Below, piece by piece: positions 19,136 to 32,680 of a DNA stretch of 64,000 bases. The position numbers and the translations under genes are program-made. The stretch is taken from contig CM038720.1 of assembly GCA_021613375.1 (NCBI GenBank), positions 11,683,962 to 11,747,961 on the forward strand, in the 5' to 3' direction. The DNA is from Megaleporinus macrocephalus. Taxonomy: Eukaryota > Chordata > Actinopteri > Characiformes > Anostomidae. Under the pieces are notes generated by a model. That model saw only the letters and a list, made by a program, of their open reading frames with translations, was not told the origin of the DNA and did no database searches. Position 1 is the first letter of the stretch. The number at the start of each line of letters is the position of its first letter.

Positions 19136-22100
19136 TGGGTGAGATAAAACCTCCTCTGCAAGAAGGTTTGAAGGAGGAATAATGGAGATAGGACAAGCAA
19201 CAGCAGGCTCCAGACACCTATGACGGTCTTGTGAATATGTTCTGCAATTTCTCGCCTTTTGGGGCAGCCAGATCGATCTGGTTGAAGTGGGGGGCGGGGG
19301 AGGTGTGGAGAGGAACAAACAGCCTTGTCCTTGTTGATCTTGTGATCCAGCACAGAGGGCAGGACTCTATGCTGTCAACCTCATCGTGCTGACAAGTTTG
19401 GAGATGTTGCCACTCGGTTGGTCCTGGGCCCTGTTGTAGTGTGGCTGGTGACAGCCATGGAGTTCACCACTCATCCTGTATCTTCTTTCCATGCATGCCT
19501 CGCTCTGTGACTTCCAGTTCATTCCTGAGTTCCCACCAGAAAAAGACAAACTAATACATTGCCTAATTGTTCTATATTGGGATTCCTTCATCTGTAGCCT
19601 CATCTCATATCAGTCTTCAATGTCTTTTATGTCATGTTATTTAATTTGGCTTTCCTTTGCAATCTGAATTCTTTTATATATTACAAGAGAAAGTTGTTTC
19701 CTACCATGACTTGGAGCAATACATGGAAAGTAGACAGAATAATAGATTTTTGTGTAATTTCTAGCATCAGCTTAAGAGTCCATCCGCAAGAGGGCAGAAT
19801 AAAAGCTGATAAGTAAGTATGTTCACATAACAGTATGACAGCACATGTTATAGCATTATATATTTTTAAAGTACACTCCAAAATAAAGTATTTGACCATC
19901 GCTACATCTGTTGTAAACATGCTTACTTACACTCTCCAACAGTATGTCTGGTCTCAGCATTAGTAGTACCTTATCAGCTGTGTCAAGTTCTAGACATAAG
20001 CAAATTTTTAGGCATTAGTACTTTTACTTATTAAATTTCAAATGAGATATCGGGAATTTTTCACTCACTATATTTTATATACAGGCTGTTTTTTTTTAGT
20101 TTTTAGCAATTTGAAAACTAAAAAAAAAGAATAATTATGATTTTTCTTAATCAGGCAATTCTGTTGCAAACCAGTGCTTAATACAGATGGCACATGAATA
20201 AAAACAAAAAAACCATGGCCTTAATTTAGTGGTACATTTAGTGAACTCCCAGTTTTCCTCAATTTTCCTCAACAGCCAGAGGAAACCATCTTGAATGTAT
20301 TTCATTTAATTTTGAGTAGCTACCAATTATAGTGATGTGAGAAAAGTTCAGGTTTATTTCACCTGTAAGACAATGAAGTGTGCTGTACAGAGAACATCAT
20401 CACCGTACTCAGAATAATTTGCGAAAAATCTTTAAAATATAAAACAGATGTTATTATCTTCTTTTTTCTAAGAGACTGTTGGCTTGGTATTAACAGCTTT
20501 TGTATTCGACCTTTCCGGTAGTGGTTATGCAGTGGTTACCATAATGGCCACTTGTGGAGGGGAATTTATCTATAAGACGCTGCCAAAAAGGGAGCAGATC
20601 TCTGTTACGTCCTCTTTTTTGTAATGTTCTATGGAACGCTGTTTTTAGCTTTCATTCCGTGTTGTGCTTTTTTATTGAGACTAAATTAACTGCAACATAA
20701 ATAAAAATAATTTCATGAAAAAAAAATGTAGAGCTGCCATGCAGGATGTATAGAAAATGTTTTTATGAGTCAGGACAGGCTTTTTCCTGCTTTACACTCA
20801 CCTCAGTCAAACAACCAATTATGATAAAAATAAAAAAGCATGTAGAAGAGTTGACAATCATTTAGACTCCTTTAGTTACTGGCCAGGGTTTGACCCCTTC
20901 ATTCTGGAGTCAAAGAATGGAATCTTTAGGAAACCTTTACTACCTTACCCAGAGGAATGATTTGATCTTGTGGTGTCAACAAACATATCCTGGAGAATCA
21001 GACTGGGGTGATCTGCATAGGTGGCACTTAAGTCAGTCACAGGTTTTAAGGCATATGATTTAATTTTATGATGGGAATATAGATTTTCAAAAGTTCAGTA
21101 TTGACTACTAAAATAACAGTTTTTCATTGTAGCGATTAGATTTTTCGGCATGATGCATGCAGTCCTGGGATAAACAATTATGTATGCAGAGTTTTATGGC
21201 TGTGCAACCCTGAACCTTAATAAAAGATTTTGTTTTAAAGAGTGAATTAAAACTGATTTTACTGTATTCCTTTTAAATACATTACAAACCACATAAATCT
21301 ACTTAGGTCGTACTTTAACCTTTACTTGACTACTTTTTGTATTAGTTTAGTAGTACTTTTACTTATGTCAGGGACTTCTGAATGTCTGCCCCTTACTCAC
21401 CCTCCCCCAACAACATTTGAGAAAACAAATAACAGTAGAGCCTGCATGAAGCCCCCTCCCCAGCTAGCCTGCCTCAATTGGTTGACTTGGAATGATTGGA
21501 ATTGCTAAATATGACTTCATTCTAAAGAATGAGTTTGTTCAAATATTAGTAGGATCAACGCTGACCCCCCAAAATGTTGGTAAGGATATGTCCCTACTAT
21601 CCATATGCAATGAGATATATGAGATATTCTGGCTTTAATATTAGGAAAGCCCCATTCTTATGATTTTTCTTGAAGGTGGGAGGAACTGTTGAGAAACTGC
21701 AGTTGCTTTAAGGTGGATTTGTGGAGGTGGGGTGATTAAAATATTTAGATTTAGTTGGTAATTGCAGAATGAAGACCAAATATGCAGAATGTTACCAAAT
21801 ATCTTATCACAGATGTATGACTGTAATGACTCAAGAGCTTGGAATAATGATGACTCATCAGATGAGGAGGGCGACGAGCTAACAGCTACAAAGTGATCTC
21901 TCCAGTCGGAATGGAAAAATTTATTAGCGTAGTGCGTGCTGGTTATTGTGATGAGAAAACATTGTTAAAAACATGACAATGAAACAAAACATGAATTCTA
22001 TCTAACCAATGAGGCTGAGGGATATAATGCTGAGCTACTGTATACTGCATAAAACAATAAATACAGCAACCCTCTAAATTCCATTCAGTGTCTTATATGC

Positions 22101-22945
22101 GTATCAAGTTTGTTACCCTTCATGTTACCCTTCATGTTACCCGGCATGTTACCCTTCATGCCAAGTCGTATGTACTTTCATGGCGGTCGTTCACGTTCAT
22201 TTGAATTTTTGTGTCTGCTTTTGGCTCTGCATGTCAACTGAGAGCAGCCTCAAATCTCTTTTTCATCACCATTCTTTGTTTGCTCTGCTCCACGTTTGCT
22301 CACAAGCCAGGGATATTTGCTGTTCCATCATAATAAGTTCAGTTCTAGTAGCGGCTACATTTTTTAAGAAGATCCAAATCCTAATAACAGCCAAAGAGAT
22401 GAATGAAGATATATAAATTTCAATTATCTCTGTAGTGCAGCCACTTTAGAGACACTCGGCTATTGCATTGATAGCAGAGCACACTTTACACTGACCTCAA
22501 CTCAATACAACTCACAGATGCTCTCTAATCATGGCCTGTTCTATACCAGGGATTCCTATTGAGCTGATATCAGCAGAAGATGCTGGATTGGATATCAGAG
22601 GAAACAAAGTCAATCTGATGCAATCCTGTAAATCTTTCCTGAAACAGCATGTACTCATAATGTATGATGCCATGTTGTTAGCTGTGTGTTTTCGTCCTGC
22701 AGGGTAGTCAGGGATGGGTCACTGGTGCATTGGTGCTCGCTGACTGTCAGCAGCTCTGAAGGGGCCTCAAACCACAAAGGTCCAGGGGGGCTCAAACGCT
22801 TGGGACATTCTACTACCGATGCAAACATCCCTTAAACAAATAGCTCCTGAATATCATTGCTGTCCAAAGAATAACAAGTATCTGTTTTTTAAAAAACTGT
22901 TTTGTTTTCAGGTGTGGTTTCTACTTCCAATTATACTGACATGAG
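19136..22945. other. bmp10 upstream region, no supported gene
   Basis: The bmp10 promoter should lie in the first part but I cannot place a start site. The one structured stretch is a 12-bp tandem repeat (catgttacccttc-type unit, about four copies) at about 22111-22159. Short reading frames here show no recognisable motifs. Confidence 0.4.
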
Positions 22946-25900
22946 CAAAAGTGTCAAGTATTCACATTCATTACTCAGGTAGAAGTATAGATACTAGGGT
23001 TTAAACATACTTCTGTAGTTTTTTCTTCAGTAAAAGTGTAAAAGTACTGCTTTCAAAGCTACTTAAAATCTAAAAGTAAACAAACATTAAGAACAAAAGC
23101 TTAGGCCGCACCACAGGGGTCTATAGAGCACTAGCCTACCTCCCCAAAAAAAAACATTCTTCTAAAAGCCATAATGACTATAATGTTATATTAAAATGGC
23201 AATGTTAATAAATTTGGGATGCGCTAGGCTTCCTGTTTCAGCCGCATATACGCCCATTGAACATGAATGTAGTTTAGTAAAATGTAAATAAATTAAAGAA
23301 GCATATCTGTATATTACTGAACATTAACATGTGTTTCATGGAGCAGAAGATATGATGACTAGTTGTCTATAAGTTTTGTAATGGTGTAAAAAGTCAAACT
23401 TCAAAGGCATCTTATCAATAATCTTTACTGGAATGTAAATGTACATGAATGAAAACAAGCTGTAAATGTAATAGGTGTAACGAGACTATGTTTAAAATGT
23501 AAGGAGTAGAAAGTACTGATAATGGAGTGTAAAGGTAAGGAGTAGATAGTACTGATAATGGAGTGTAAATGTAAGGAGTAGAAAGTACAGATAATGGAGT
23601 GTAAATAAGAAGTAGAAAGTACAGGTAATGGAGTGTAAATGTAAGGAGTAGAAAGTGCAGATAATGGAGTGTAAATGTAAGGAGTACTGATAATGGAGTG
23701 TAAATGTAAGGAGTAGAAAGTATTGATAATGGAGTGTAAATGTAAGGAGTAGAAAGTACAGATAATGGAGTGTAAATGTAAGGAGTAGAAAGTATTGATA
23801 ATGGAGTGTAAATGTAAGTAGTAGAAAGTACAGATAATGGAGTGTAAATGTAAAGAGTAGAAAGTACAGATAATGGAGTGTAAATGTAAGGAGTAGAAAG
23901 TATTGATAATGGAGTGTAAATGTAAGGAGTACAAAGTACAGATAATGGAGTGTAAATGTAAGGAGTAGAAAGTATTGATAATGGAGTGTAAATGTAAGTA
24001 GTAGAAAGTACTGATAATGGAGTGTAAAGGTAAGGAGTAGATAGTACTGATAATGGAGTGTAAATGTAAGGAGTAGAAAGTACAGATAATGGAGTGTAAA
24101 TAAGAAGTAGAAAGTACAGGTAATGGAGTGTAAATGTAAGGAGTAGAAAGTGCAGATAATGGAGTGTAAATGTAAGGAGTACTGATAATGGAGTGTAAAT
24201 GTAAGGAGTAGAAAGTACTGATAATGGAGTGTAAATGTAAGGAGTAGAAAGTACAGATAATGGAGTGTAAATGTAAGGAGTAGAAAGTATTGATAATGGA
24301 GTGTAAATGTAAGTAGTAGAAAGTACAGATAATGGAGTGTAAATGTAAAGAGTAGAAAGTACAGATAATGGAGTGTAAATGTACGGAATAGAAAGTACAG
24401 ATAATGGAGTGTAAATGTAAGGAGTAGAAAGTACTGATAATGGAGTGTAAATGTACGGAGTAGAAAGTACTGATAATGGAGTGTAAATGTAAGGAGTAGA
24501 AAGTACTGATAATGGAGTGTAAATGTAAGGAGTAGAAAGTACAGATAATGGAGTGTAAATGTAAGGAGTAGAAAGTACACATAATGGAGTTTAAATGTAA
24601 GGAGTAGAAAGTACTGATAATGGAGTGTAAATGTAAGGAGTAGAAAGTACAGATAATGGAGTGTGAATGTAAGGAGTAGAAAGTACTGATAATGGAGTGT
24701 AAATGTAAGGAGTAGAAAGTACAGATAATGGAGTGTAAATAAGAAGTAGAAAGTACAGATAATGGAGTGTAAATAAGAAGTAGAAAGTACAGATAATGGA
24801 GTGAAAATATAAGGAATAGAAAGTACTGATAATGGAGTGTAAATGTACGGAGTAGAAAGTACAGATAATGGAGTGTAAATGTAAGGAGTAGAAAGTACAG
24901 ATAATGGAGTGTAAATGTAAGAAGTAGAAAGTATTGATAATGGAGTGTAAATGTAAGGAGTAGAAAGTACAGATAATGGAGTGTAAATAAGAAGTAGAAA
25001 GTACAGATAATGGAGTGAAAATGTAAGGAGTAGAAAGTACAGATAATAGAGTGTAAATGTACGGAGTAGAAAGTACAGATAATGGTGTGTAAATGTAAGG
25101 AGTAGGAAGTACTGATAATGGAGTGTAAATGTACGGAGTAGATAGTACAGATAATGGAGTGTAAATGTAAGGAGTAGAAAGTACAGATAATGGAGTGTAA
25201 ATGTAAGGAGTAGAAAGTATTGATAATGGAGTGTAAATGTAAGGAGTAGAAAGTACTGATAATGGAGTGTAAATGTAAGGAGTAGAAAGTACAGATAATG
25301 GAGTGTAAATGTACGGAATAGAAAGTACAGATAATGGAGTGTAAATGTAAGGAGTAGAAAGTACTGATAATGGAGTGTAAATGTAAGGAGTAGAAAGTAC
25401 AGATAATGGAGTGTAAATAAGAAGTAGAAAGTACAGATAATGGAGTGTAAATGTAAGGAATAGAAAGTACTGATAATGGTGAGTAAATGTAAGGAGTAGG
25501 AAGTACTGATAATAGAGTGTAAATGTACGGAGTAGAAAGTACTGATAATGGAGTGTAAATGTAGGGAGTAGAAAGTACTGATAATGGAGTGTAAATGTAG
25601 GGAGTAGAAAGTACTGATAATGGAGTGTAAATGTAAGGAGTAGAAAGTACTGATAATGGAGTGTAAATGTACGGAGTAGAAAGTACTGATAATGGAGTGT
25701 AAATGTACGGAGTAGAAAGTACTGATAATGGAGTGTAAATGTAAGGAGTAGAAAGTACTGATAATGGTGTGTAAATGTAAGGAGTAGAAAGTACAGATAA
25801 TGGAGTGTAAATGTAAGGAGTAGAAAGTACTGATAATGGAGTGTAAATGTAAGGAGTAGAAAGTACTGATAATGGAGTGTAAATGTAAGGAGTAGAAAGT

Positions 25901-28900
25901 ACTGATAATGGAGTGTAAATGTAAGAAGTAAAAAGTACTAATAATGGAGTGTAAATGTAAGGAGTAGAAAGTACTAATAATGGAGTGTAAATGTAAGGAG
26001 TAGAAAGTACTGATAATGGAGTGTAAATGTAAGGAGTAGAAAGTACAGATAATGGAGAGTAAATGTAAGGAGTAAAAAGTACTGATAATGGAGTGTAAAT
26101 GTAAGGAGTAGAAAGTACTGATAATGGAGTGTAAATGTAAGGAGTAGAAAGTACTGATAATGGAGTGTAAATGTAAGAAGTAGAAAGTACTAATAATAGA
26201 GTGTAAATGTAAGGAGTAGAAAGTACTAATAATAGAATGTAAATGTAAGGAGTAGAAAGTACTGATAATGGAGTGTAAATGTAAGGAGTAGAAAGTACTG
26301 ATAATGGAGTGTAAATGTAAGGAGTAGATAGTACTGATAATGGAGTGTAAATGTAAGAAGTAGAAAGTACTAATAATGGAGTGTAAATGTAAGGAGTAGA
26401 AAGTACAGATAATGGAGTGTAAATGTAAGGAGTAGAAAGTACTGATAATGGAGTGTAAATGTAAGGAGTAGAAAGTACTGATAATGGAGTGTAAATGTAA
26501 GGAGTAGAAAGTACTGATAATGGAGTGTAAATGTAAGGAGTAGAAAGTACTGATAATGGAGTGTAAATGTAAGAAGTAGAAAGTACTAATAATGGAGTGT
26601 AAATGTAAGGAGTAGAAAGTACTGATAATGGAGTGTAAATGTAAGGAGTAGAAAGTACTGATAATGGAGTGTAAATGTAAGGAGTAGAAAGTACAGATAA
26701 CGGAGTGTAAATGTAAGGAGTAGAAAGTACTGATAATGGAGTGTAAATGTAAGGAGTAGAAAGTACTGATAATGGAGTGTAAATGTAAGAAGTAGAAAGT
26801 ACTAATAATGGAGTGTAAATGTAAGGAGTAGAAAGTACTGATAATGGAGTGTAAATGTAAGGAGTAGAAAGTACTGATAATGGAGTGTAAATGTAAGGAG
26901 TAGAAAGTACAGATAACGGAGTGTAAATGTAAGGAGTAGAAAGTACTGATAATGGAGTGTAAATGTAAGGAGTAGAAAGTACTGATAATGGAGTGTAAAT
27001 GTAAGGAGTAGAAAGTACTGATAATGGAGTGTAAATGTAAGGAGTAGAAAGTACAGATAATGGAGTGTAAATAAGAAGTAGAAAGTACAGATAATGGAGT
27101 GAAAATGTAAGGAGTAGAAAGTACAGATAATGGAGTGTAAATGTAAGGAATAGAAAATACTGATAATGGTGTGTAAATGTAAGGAGTAGGAAGTACTGAT
27201 AATGGAGTGTAAATGTACGGAGTAGAAAGTACAGATAATGGAGTGTAAATGTAAGGAGTAGAAAGTACAGATAATGGAGTGTAAATGTAAGGAGTAGAAA
27301 GTATTGATAATGGAGTGTAAATGTAAGGAGTAGAAAGTACAGATAATGGAGTGTAAATAAGAAGTAGAAAGTACAGATAATGGAGTGAAAATGTACGGAG
27401 TAGAAAGTACAGATAATGGTGTGTAAATGTAAGGAGTAGGAAGTACTGATAATGGAGTGTAAATGTACGGAGTAGAAAGTACAGATAATGGAGTGTAAAT
27501 GTAAGGAGTAGAAAGTACTGATAATGGAGTGTAAATGTAAGGAGTAGAAAGTACAGATAACGGAGTGTAAATGTAAGGAGTAGAAAGTACTGATAATGGA
27601 GTGTAAATGTAAGGAGTAGAAAGTACTGATAATGGAGTGTAAATGTAAGGAGTAGAAAGTACAGATAATGGAGTGTAAATAAGAAGTAGAAAGTACAGGT
27701 AATGGAGTGTAAATGTAAGGAGTAGAAAGTGCAGATAATGGAGTGTAAATGTAAGGAGTAGAAAGTACAGATAATGGAGTGTAAATGTAAGGAGTAGAAA
27801 GTATTGATAATGGAGTGTAAATGTAAGTAGTAGAAAGTACTGATAATGGAGTGTAAATGTAAAGAGTAGAAAGTACAGATAATGGAGTGTAAATGTACGG
27901 AATAGAAAGTACAGATAATGGAGTGTAAATGTAAGGAGTAGAAAGTACTGATAATGGAGTGTAAATGTACGGAGTAGAAAGTACTGATAATGGAGTGTAA
28001 ATGTAAGGAGTAGAAAGTACTGATAATGGAGTGTAAATGTAAGGAGTAGAAAGTACAGATAATGGAGTGTAAATGTAAGGAGTAGAAAGTACAGATAATG
28101 GAGTTTAAATGTAAGGAGTAGAAAGTACTGATAATGTAGTGTAAATGTAAGGAGTAGAAAGTACAGATAATGGAGTGTGAATGTAAGGAGTAGAAAGTAC
28201 TGATAATGGAGTGTAAATGTAAGGAGTAGAAAGTACTGATAATGGAGTGTAAATGTAAGGAGTAGAAAGTACAGATAATGGAGTGTAAATAAGAAGTAGA
28301 AAGTACAGATAATTGAGTGAAAATGTAAGGAGTAGAAAGTACAGATAATGGAGTGTAAATGTAAGGAATAGAAAATACTGATAATGGTGTGTAAATGTAA
28401 GGAGTAGGAAGTACTGATAATGGAGTGTAAATGTACGGAGTAGAAAGTACAGATAATGGAGTGTAAATGTAAGGAGTAGAAAGTACAGATAATGGAGTTT
28501 AAATGTAAGGAGTAGAAAGTATTGATAATGGAGTGTAAATGTAAGGAGTAGAAAGTACAGATAATGGAGTGTAAATAAGAAGTAGAAAGTACAGATAATG
28601 GAGTGAAAATGTAAGGAGTAGAAAGTACAGATAATGGGGTGTAAATGTACGGAGTAGAAAGTACAGATAATGGTGTGTAAATGTAAGGAGTAGGAAGTAC
28701 TGATAATGGAGTGTAAATGTACGGAGTAGAAAGTACAGATAATGGAGTGTAAATGTAAGGAGTAGAAAGTATTGATAATGGAGTGTAAATGTAAGGAGTA
28801 GAAAGTACTTATAATGGAGTGTAAATGTACGGAATAGAAAGTACAGATAATGGAGTGTAAATGTAAGGAGTAGAAAGTACAGATAATGGAGTGTAAATGT

Positions 28901-29980
28901 AAGGAGTAGAAAGTATTGATAATGGAGTGTAAATGTACGGAATAGAAAGTACAGATAATGGAGTGTAAATGTAAGGAGTAGAAAGTACTGATAATGGAGT
29001 GTAAATGTAAGGAGTAGAAAGTACTGATAATGGAGTGTAAATGTAAGGAGTAGAAAGTACTGATAATGGAGTGTAAATGTAAGAAGTAGAAAGTACTAAT
29101 AATGGAGTGTAAATGTAAGGAGTAGAAAGTACTAATAATAGAGTGTAAATGTAAGGAGTAGAAAGTACAGATAATGGAGTGTAAATGTAAGGAGTAGAAA
29201 GTACTGATAATGGAGTGTAAATGTAAGGAGTAGATAGTACTGATAATGGAGTGTAAATGTAAGAAGTAGAAAGTACTAATAATGGAGTGTAAATGTAAGG
29301 AGTAGAAAGTACTAATAATAGAGTGTAACTGTAAGGAGTAGAAAGTACTGATAATGGAGTGTAAATGTAAGGAGTAGAAAGTACTGATAATGGAGTGTAA
29401 ATGTAAGGAGTAGATAGTACTGATAATGGAGTGTAAATGTAAGGAGTAGAAAGTACTGATAATGGAGTGTAAATGTAAGGAGTAGAAAGTACTGATAATG
29501 GAGTGTAAATGTAAGGAGTAGATAGTACTGATAATGGAGTGTAAATGTAAGGAGTAGAAAGTACTGATAATGGAGTGTAAATGTAAGGAGTAGAAAGTAC
29601 TGATAATGGAGTGTAAATGTAAGAAGTAGAAAGTACTGATAATGGAGTGTAAATGTAAGGAGTAGAAAGTACTGATAATGGAGTGTAAATGTAAGGAGTA
29701 GAAAGTACTGATAATGGAGTGTAAATGTAAGGAGTAGAAAGTACTGATAATGGAGTGTAAATGTGAGGAGTAGAAAGTACTGATAATGGAGTGTAAATGT
29801 AAGGAGTAGAAAGTACTGATAATGGAGTGTAAATGTAAGGAGTAGAAAGTACTGATAATGGAGTGTAAATGTAAGGAGTAGAAAGTACTGATAATGGAGT
29901 GTAAATGTAAGGAGTAGAAAGTACTGATAATGGAGCGTAAATGTAAGGAGTTGAAATAAAAAGTCAGCTTAAAAAAATTA
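22946..29980. mobile_element. hAT-type element bearing a giant 36-bp minisatellite (copy 1, one end lost)
   Basis: The left end caaaagtgtcaagtattc and the following 550 bp to about 23500 are the reverse complement of 59980-60573, the right part of the intact copy at 56746-60573. The core is the 36-bp array. After the array a short shared stretch (agtaaaaagttagct-like, to about 29980) remains, but the terminal inverted repeat on that side is gone, replaced at about 29985 by an unrelated element fragment. No transposase. Confidence 0.85.
23498..29957 (+). repeat. 36-bp minisatellite array, about 180 units
   Basis: Unit in halves: ggagtgtaaatgtaagga / gtagaaagtactgataat. Main variants: ctgat/cagat/ctaat, aagg/acgg/aaga, and a 34-bp form lacking two bases (gtgtaaataagaagtag). 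Spacing checked directly, for example 25865 to 25901. The right two thirds are dominated by the ctgat form and the left is mixed. Because 36 is divisible by three, a frame stays open for long stretches and yields a spurious 12-residue repeat (core TFYSLHLHSII) on the minus strand; the 34-bp units break these frames. Not a gene. Confidence 0.97.
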
Positions 29981-29984
29981 AAAA

Positions 29985-30075
29985 AGACCAACGTGCTGCT
30001 ATGAATGACATGCCATGGGGTCCAAGAGTGAAGCTGCTTTTATTTTGCATTCTTTTCTCATTGAATAAATTTTGT
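29985..30075 (+). repeat. Fragment of a Tc1/mariner-type MITE
   Basis: 30008-30075 (atggggtccaagagtgaagc ... tgcattcttttctcattgaa) matches 33340-33405, the left part of the element at 33342-33705. It abuts the broken end of the minisatellite element. Confidence 0.6.
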
Positions 30076-31381
30076 AGTTCAGAAATATCCTGCAGTCAGC
30101 AGCTTCACTGAGCCGAGCTCTCACCTCGCTGGAGTGTCAGGTATCTCGCGCCAGATTTAATCGGGAGGTCAGTGATGAAAGCAATAAATATCAACGATGA
30201 CCATATACACTGCAATAAAACTGGTTTACAATATAACGTGTTGTTATGGTAACAGACTAGGAGGGTTTGGGTTAGCTAACGTTTATATTAACTTTCGTTA
30301 AAAAGCACTCTGAAACGTAAAGTTACATTACTCTCTGGCCACCCACAAACTGCAGACTGCTACTACACCACATACGTAAAAAATATATATAATAAATGTG
30401 TAATGTTCCAGAGGATGCTGTTTGGGACACGGTCTTACTGTCTAACATTGATGTTAGTCTTGTCTAGTCAGGAAACCTTAACCTTATTTATTGGTCGTTT
30501 TATTTAAGCATTATGCCTCCAAAGAAAATAATCTATTTTTGGTTATATATGTATATAATCAAGACATTGCATGCATAATTTAAAAGCTTTCTGACAACAG
30601 TAGCATGTAATGTGGAGTATCTAGTTTAGTTTGTAAAGTGATCTTTAATTAGATTAATCTAATAATTAACAGAAGTACAGATAATGTTGTATTTTGTTTA
30701 TTTATTTGTAATTTACTGTAATTCCACAAATGTTGTTCTACGTCACTATACACACACTGATTTACTACCTTACCTTCAGTGGAATCAGCTTATAGGCAAT
30801 AATTTAGGGGATCGGGTGGGCTTTGATTCATATTAACAAATGTGCCCCCAATGTCAAACGTGCATGGATACTGTCAGCACTTAAAAACCCTGGAAGAACA
30901 CAAACTTCATGTTTTATTACAAGAAGAGCATAATTAACATTGCAAAGTTGCATTTAGTATAACATTGTTTGTACTACATTTAACAAATATCAGTCTATTC
31001 ATAGTTTTTCATAGTTTTCATAGTGGTTTGGTTCCAACTTCAGCAAACCTCAGTGAAAATGCTGTGATGCTACATTTTTGCCATATTTTCCATCTCAAAC
31101 TGAAATATTACATTTCCAACACCTGCTGTGTTTCCTTTTTCAGTGCCTGATTCTAGAACAAAATATACCCCAATAATAACAGCTTCAGATTCAGAGCAAT
31201 AGACCAGCGATTTGGCCATCGCAGAGTATTTGTCACAGATATGTTCACATCTTTGGCCACCGAAGGGAAAGCAGCATGAAAAAAAACTAATAAAAAACAG
31301 CTAAATGAAAAATGCCTAATAGAATTCATATGTTTAAAGAGCTGTGACGACCTTCAGCCCCAAAGACGGAAATGTGAAATA
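30076..31381. other. Non-coding spacer
   Basis: AT-rich DNA with no gene, RNA gene or clear repeat recognised. Confidence 0.4.
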
Positions 31382-32680
31382 CAGTGGATATAAAAAGTCT
31401 ACACGCCCCTGTTCAAATGCCAGGTTTGTGTGATGTAAAAAACACAAATAATTGCACAACTTTTTCCACCTTTAATGTGACCTTTAACCTGTACAATGCA
31501 ATTGAAAAACAAACAGAAATCTCAGGGAGGTGAAGTAAAAATAAACAACTGAGATAATGTGGTTGCATAAGTATGCACACCCTTTTATAACTGGGGCTAT
31601 GGCTGTTTTCAGATTTAACCAGTTACATTCAAACTCATGTTTAATTGGAGTCAGCACACACCTCTGACCCATTAAAGTGCCTCTGATCAACCCCAAATAA
31701 AGTTCAGCTGTTCTAGCAGCCTTGTCCTGACATTTGTGTAGCCACATCTTCCAGCACAAGCCATGGCCCACAAAGAGCTTCCAGAGCATCCGAGGGATCT
31801 CATCATTTAAAGATATTAGTCAGGTGAAGGCTACATAAGAATTTCCAATTCATTAAATATACCATGGAACACAGTGAAGACTGTCTCTGGTCTTCTTCAT
31901 ACGTCATATATGAGGTAGGGTGGCAAGACGGAAGCCTTATCTTTCAAAGAAAAACATCCAAGCCCGGCTTAATTTTAGTTTGAAATCTTCCAAACGCATG
32001 AGGCAAAATGTGCTATGGTCTAATGAAACCAAGGTTGAACTTTTTGGACATAATTCCAAAAACACTGCTCATCACCAAAAGAACACCATACCTACAGTGA
32101 AGCATGGTGGTGGCAGCATCATGCTTTGGGGCTGTTTTTCTTCAACTGGAACTAAGGGTCAGGGAGGACGGAATTATGAACAGTTCCAAATACCAGTCAG
32201 TGTTGGCACAGAACCTTCGGCCTTTAGAAAGCTGAAGAGGAACTTCATCTTTTAGCACGACGATGAACCAAAGCACACTAAATCAACAAAAGCATGGCTT
32301 CACCGGAATAAGATTAAGGCTTTGGAATGGCCCAGCCTGGAGAGGGCTGTGCACAGGAGATGCCCTCGCCGGAGCGGTTTTGCAAAGAAGAGTGGGCAAA
32401 TATTGCCACATCAAGATGTACCACACCGATAGGCTCCTACCCAAAAAGACTGAGTGCTGTAATAAAAACCAAAGGTGCTGCAACAAAGTATTAGTTTAAG
32501 GGGGTGCATATTTATGCAACCAGGTTATTTAACGTTTTTTATTTTATATTTTTCCGCTGGAAAGGTTTCTGTTTGTCACAATAGGTCACATTAAAGGTAG
32601 AAAAAGTTAAAATTATGAAATTATTTGTCCTGCTGTCATTTTTTACATCACATGGGTGTGAAGACCTTTTACATCCACTG
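31382..32680 (+). mobile_element. Tc1-like DNA transposon, inactive
   Basis: Ends cagtggatataaaaagtc and, reversed, cagtggatgtaaaaggtc, flanked by TA on each side (31380-31381 and 32681-32682). The inverted repeat continues inward imperfectly with a second conserved block (cacctttaatgtgacc / its complement), as in IR/DR Tc1 elements. Length 1299 bp, close to the usual 1.2-1.6 kb. Confidence 0.88.
31920..32420 (+). pseudogene. Tc1-like transposase remnant
   Basis: Reads [12 protein letters not shown], then [20 protein letters not shown], then after a stop HDDEPKHTK and KIKALEWPS. These are the second and third DDE/D blocks of Tc1 transposases (D of the WSDET motif is Asn here; the N/DPKHT block is DEPKHT). 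Frame is broken by a stop at about 32253 and by deletion, and the N-terminal paired-like DNA-binding part is missing. Confidence 0.85.

Noticed and set aside
23498..29957. CRISPR-like array of regular repeats
   Set aside because: Units are contiguous with no unique spacers, are in a vertebrate genome, and form part of a transposable element. This is a minisatellite.
23425..29991. Minus-strand frames of several hundred residues with repeated TFYSLHLHSII-like units
   Set aside because: They are translations of the 36-bp minisatellite, which has no stop in that frame and a length divisible by three. There is no start context, domain or flanking exon.
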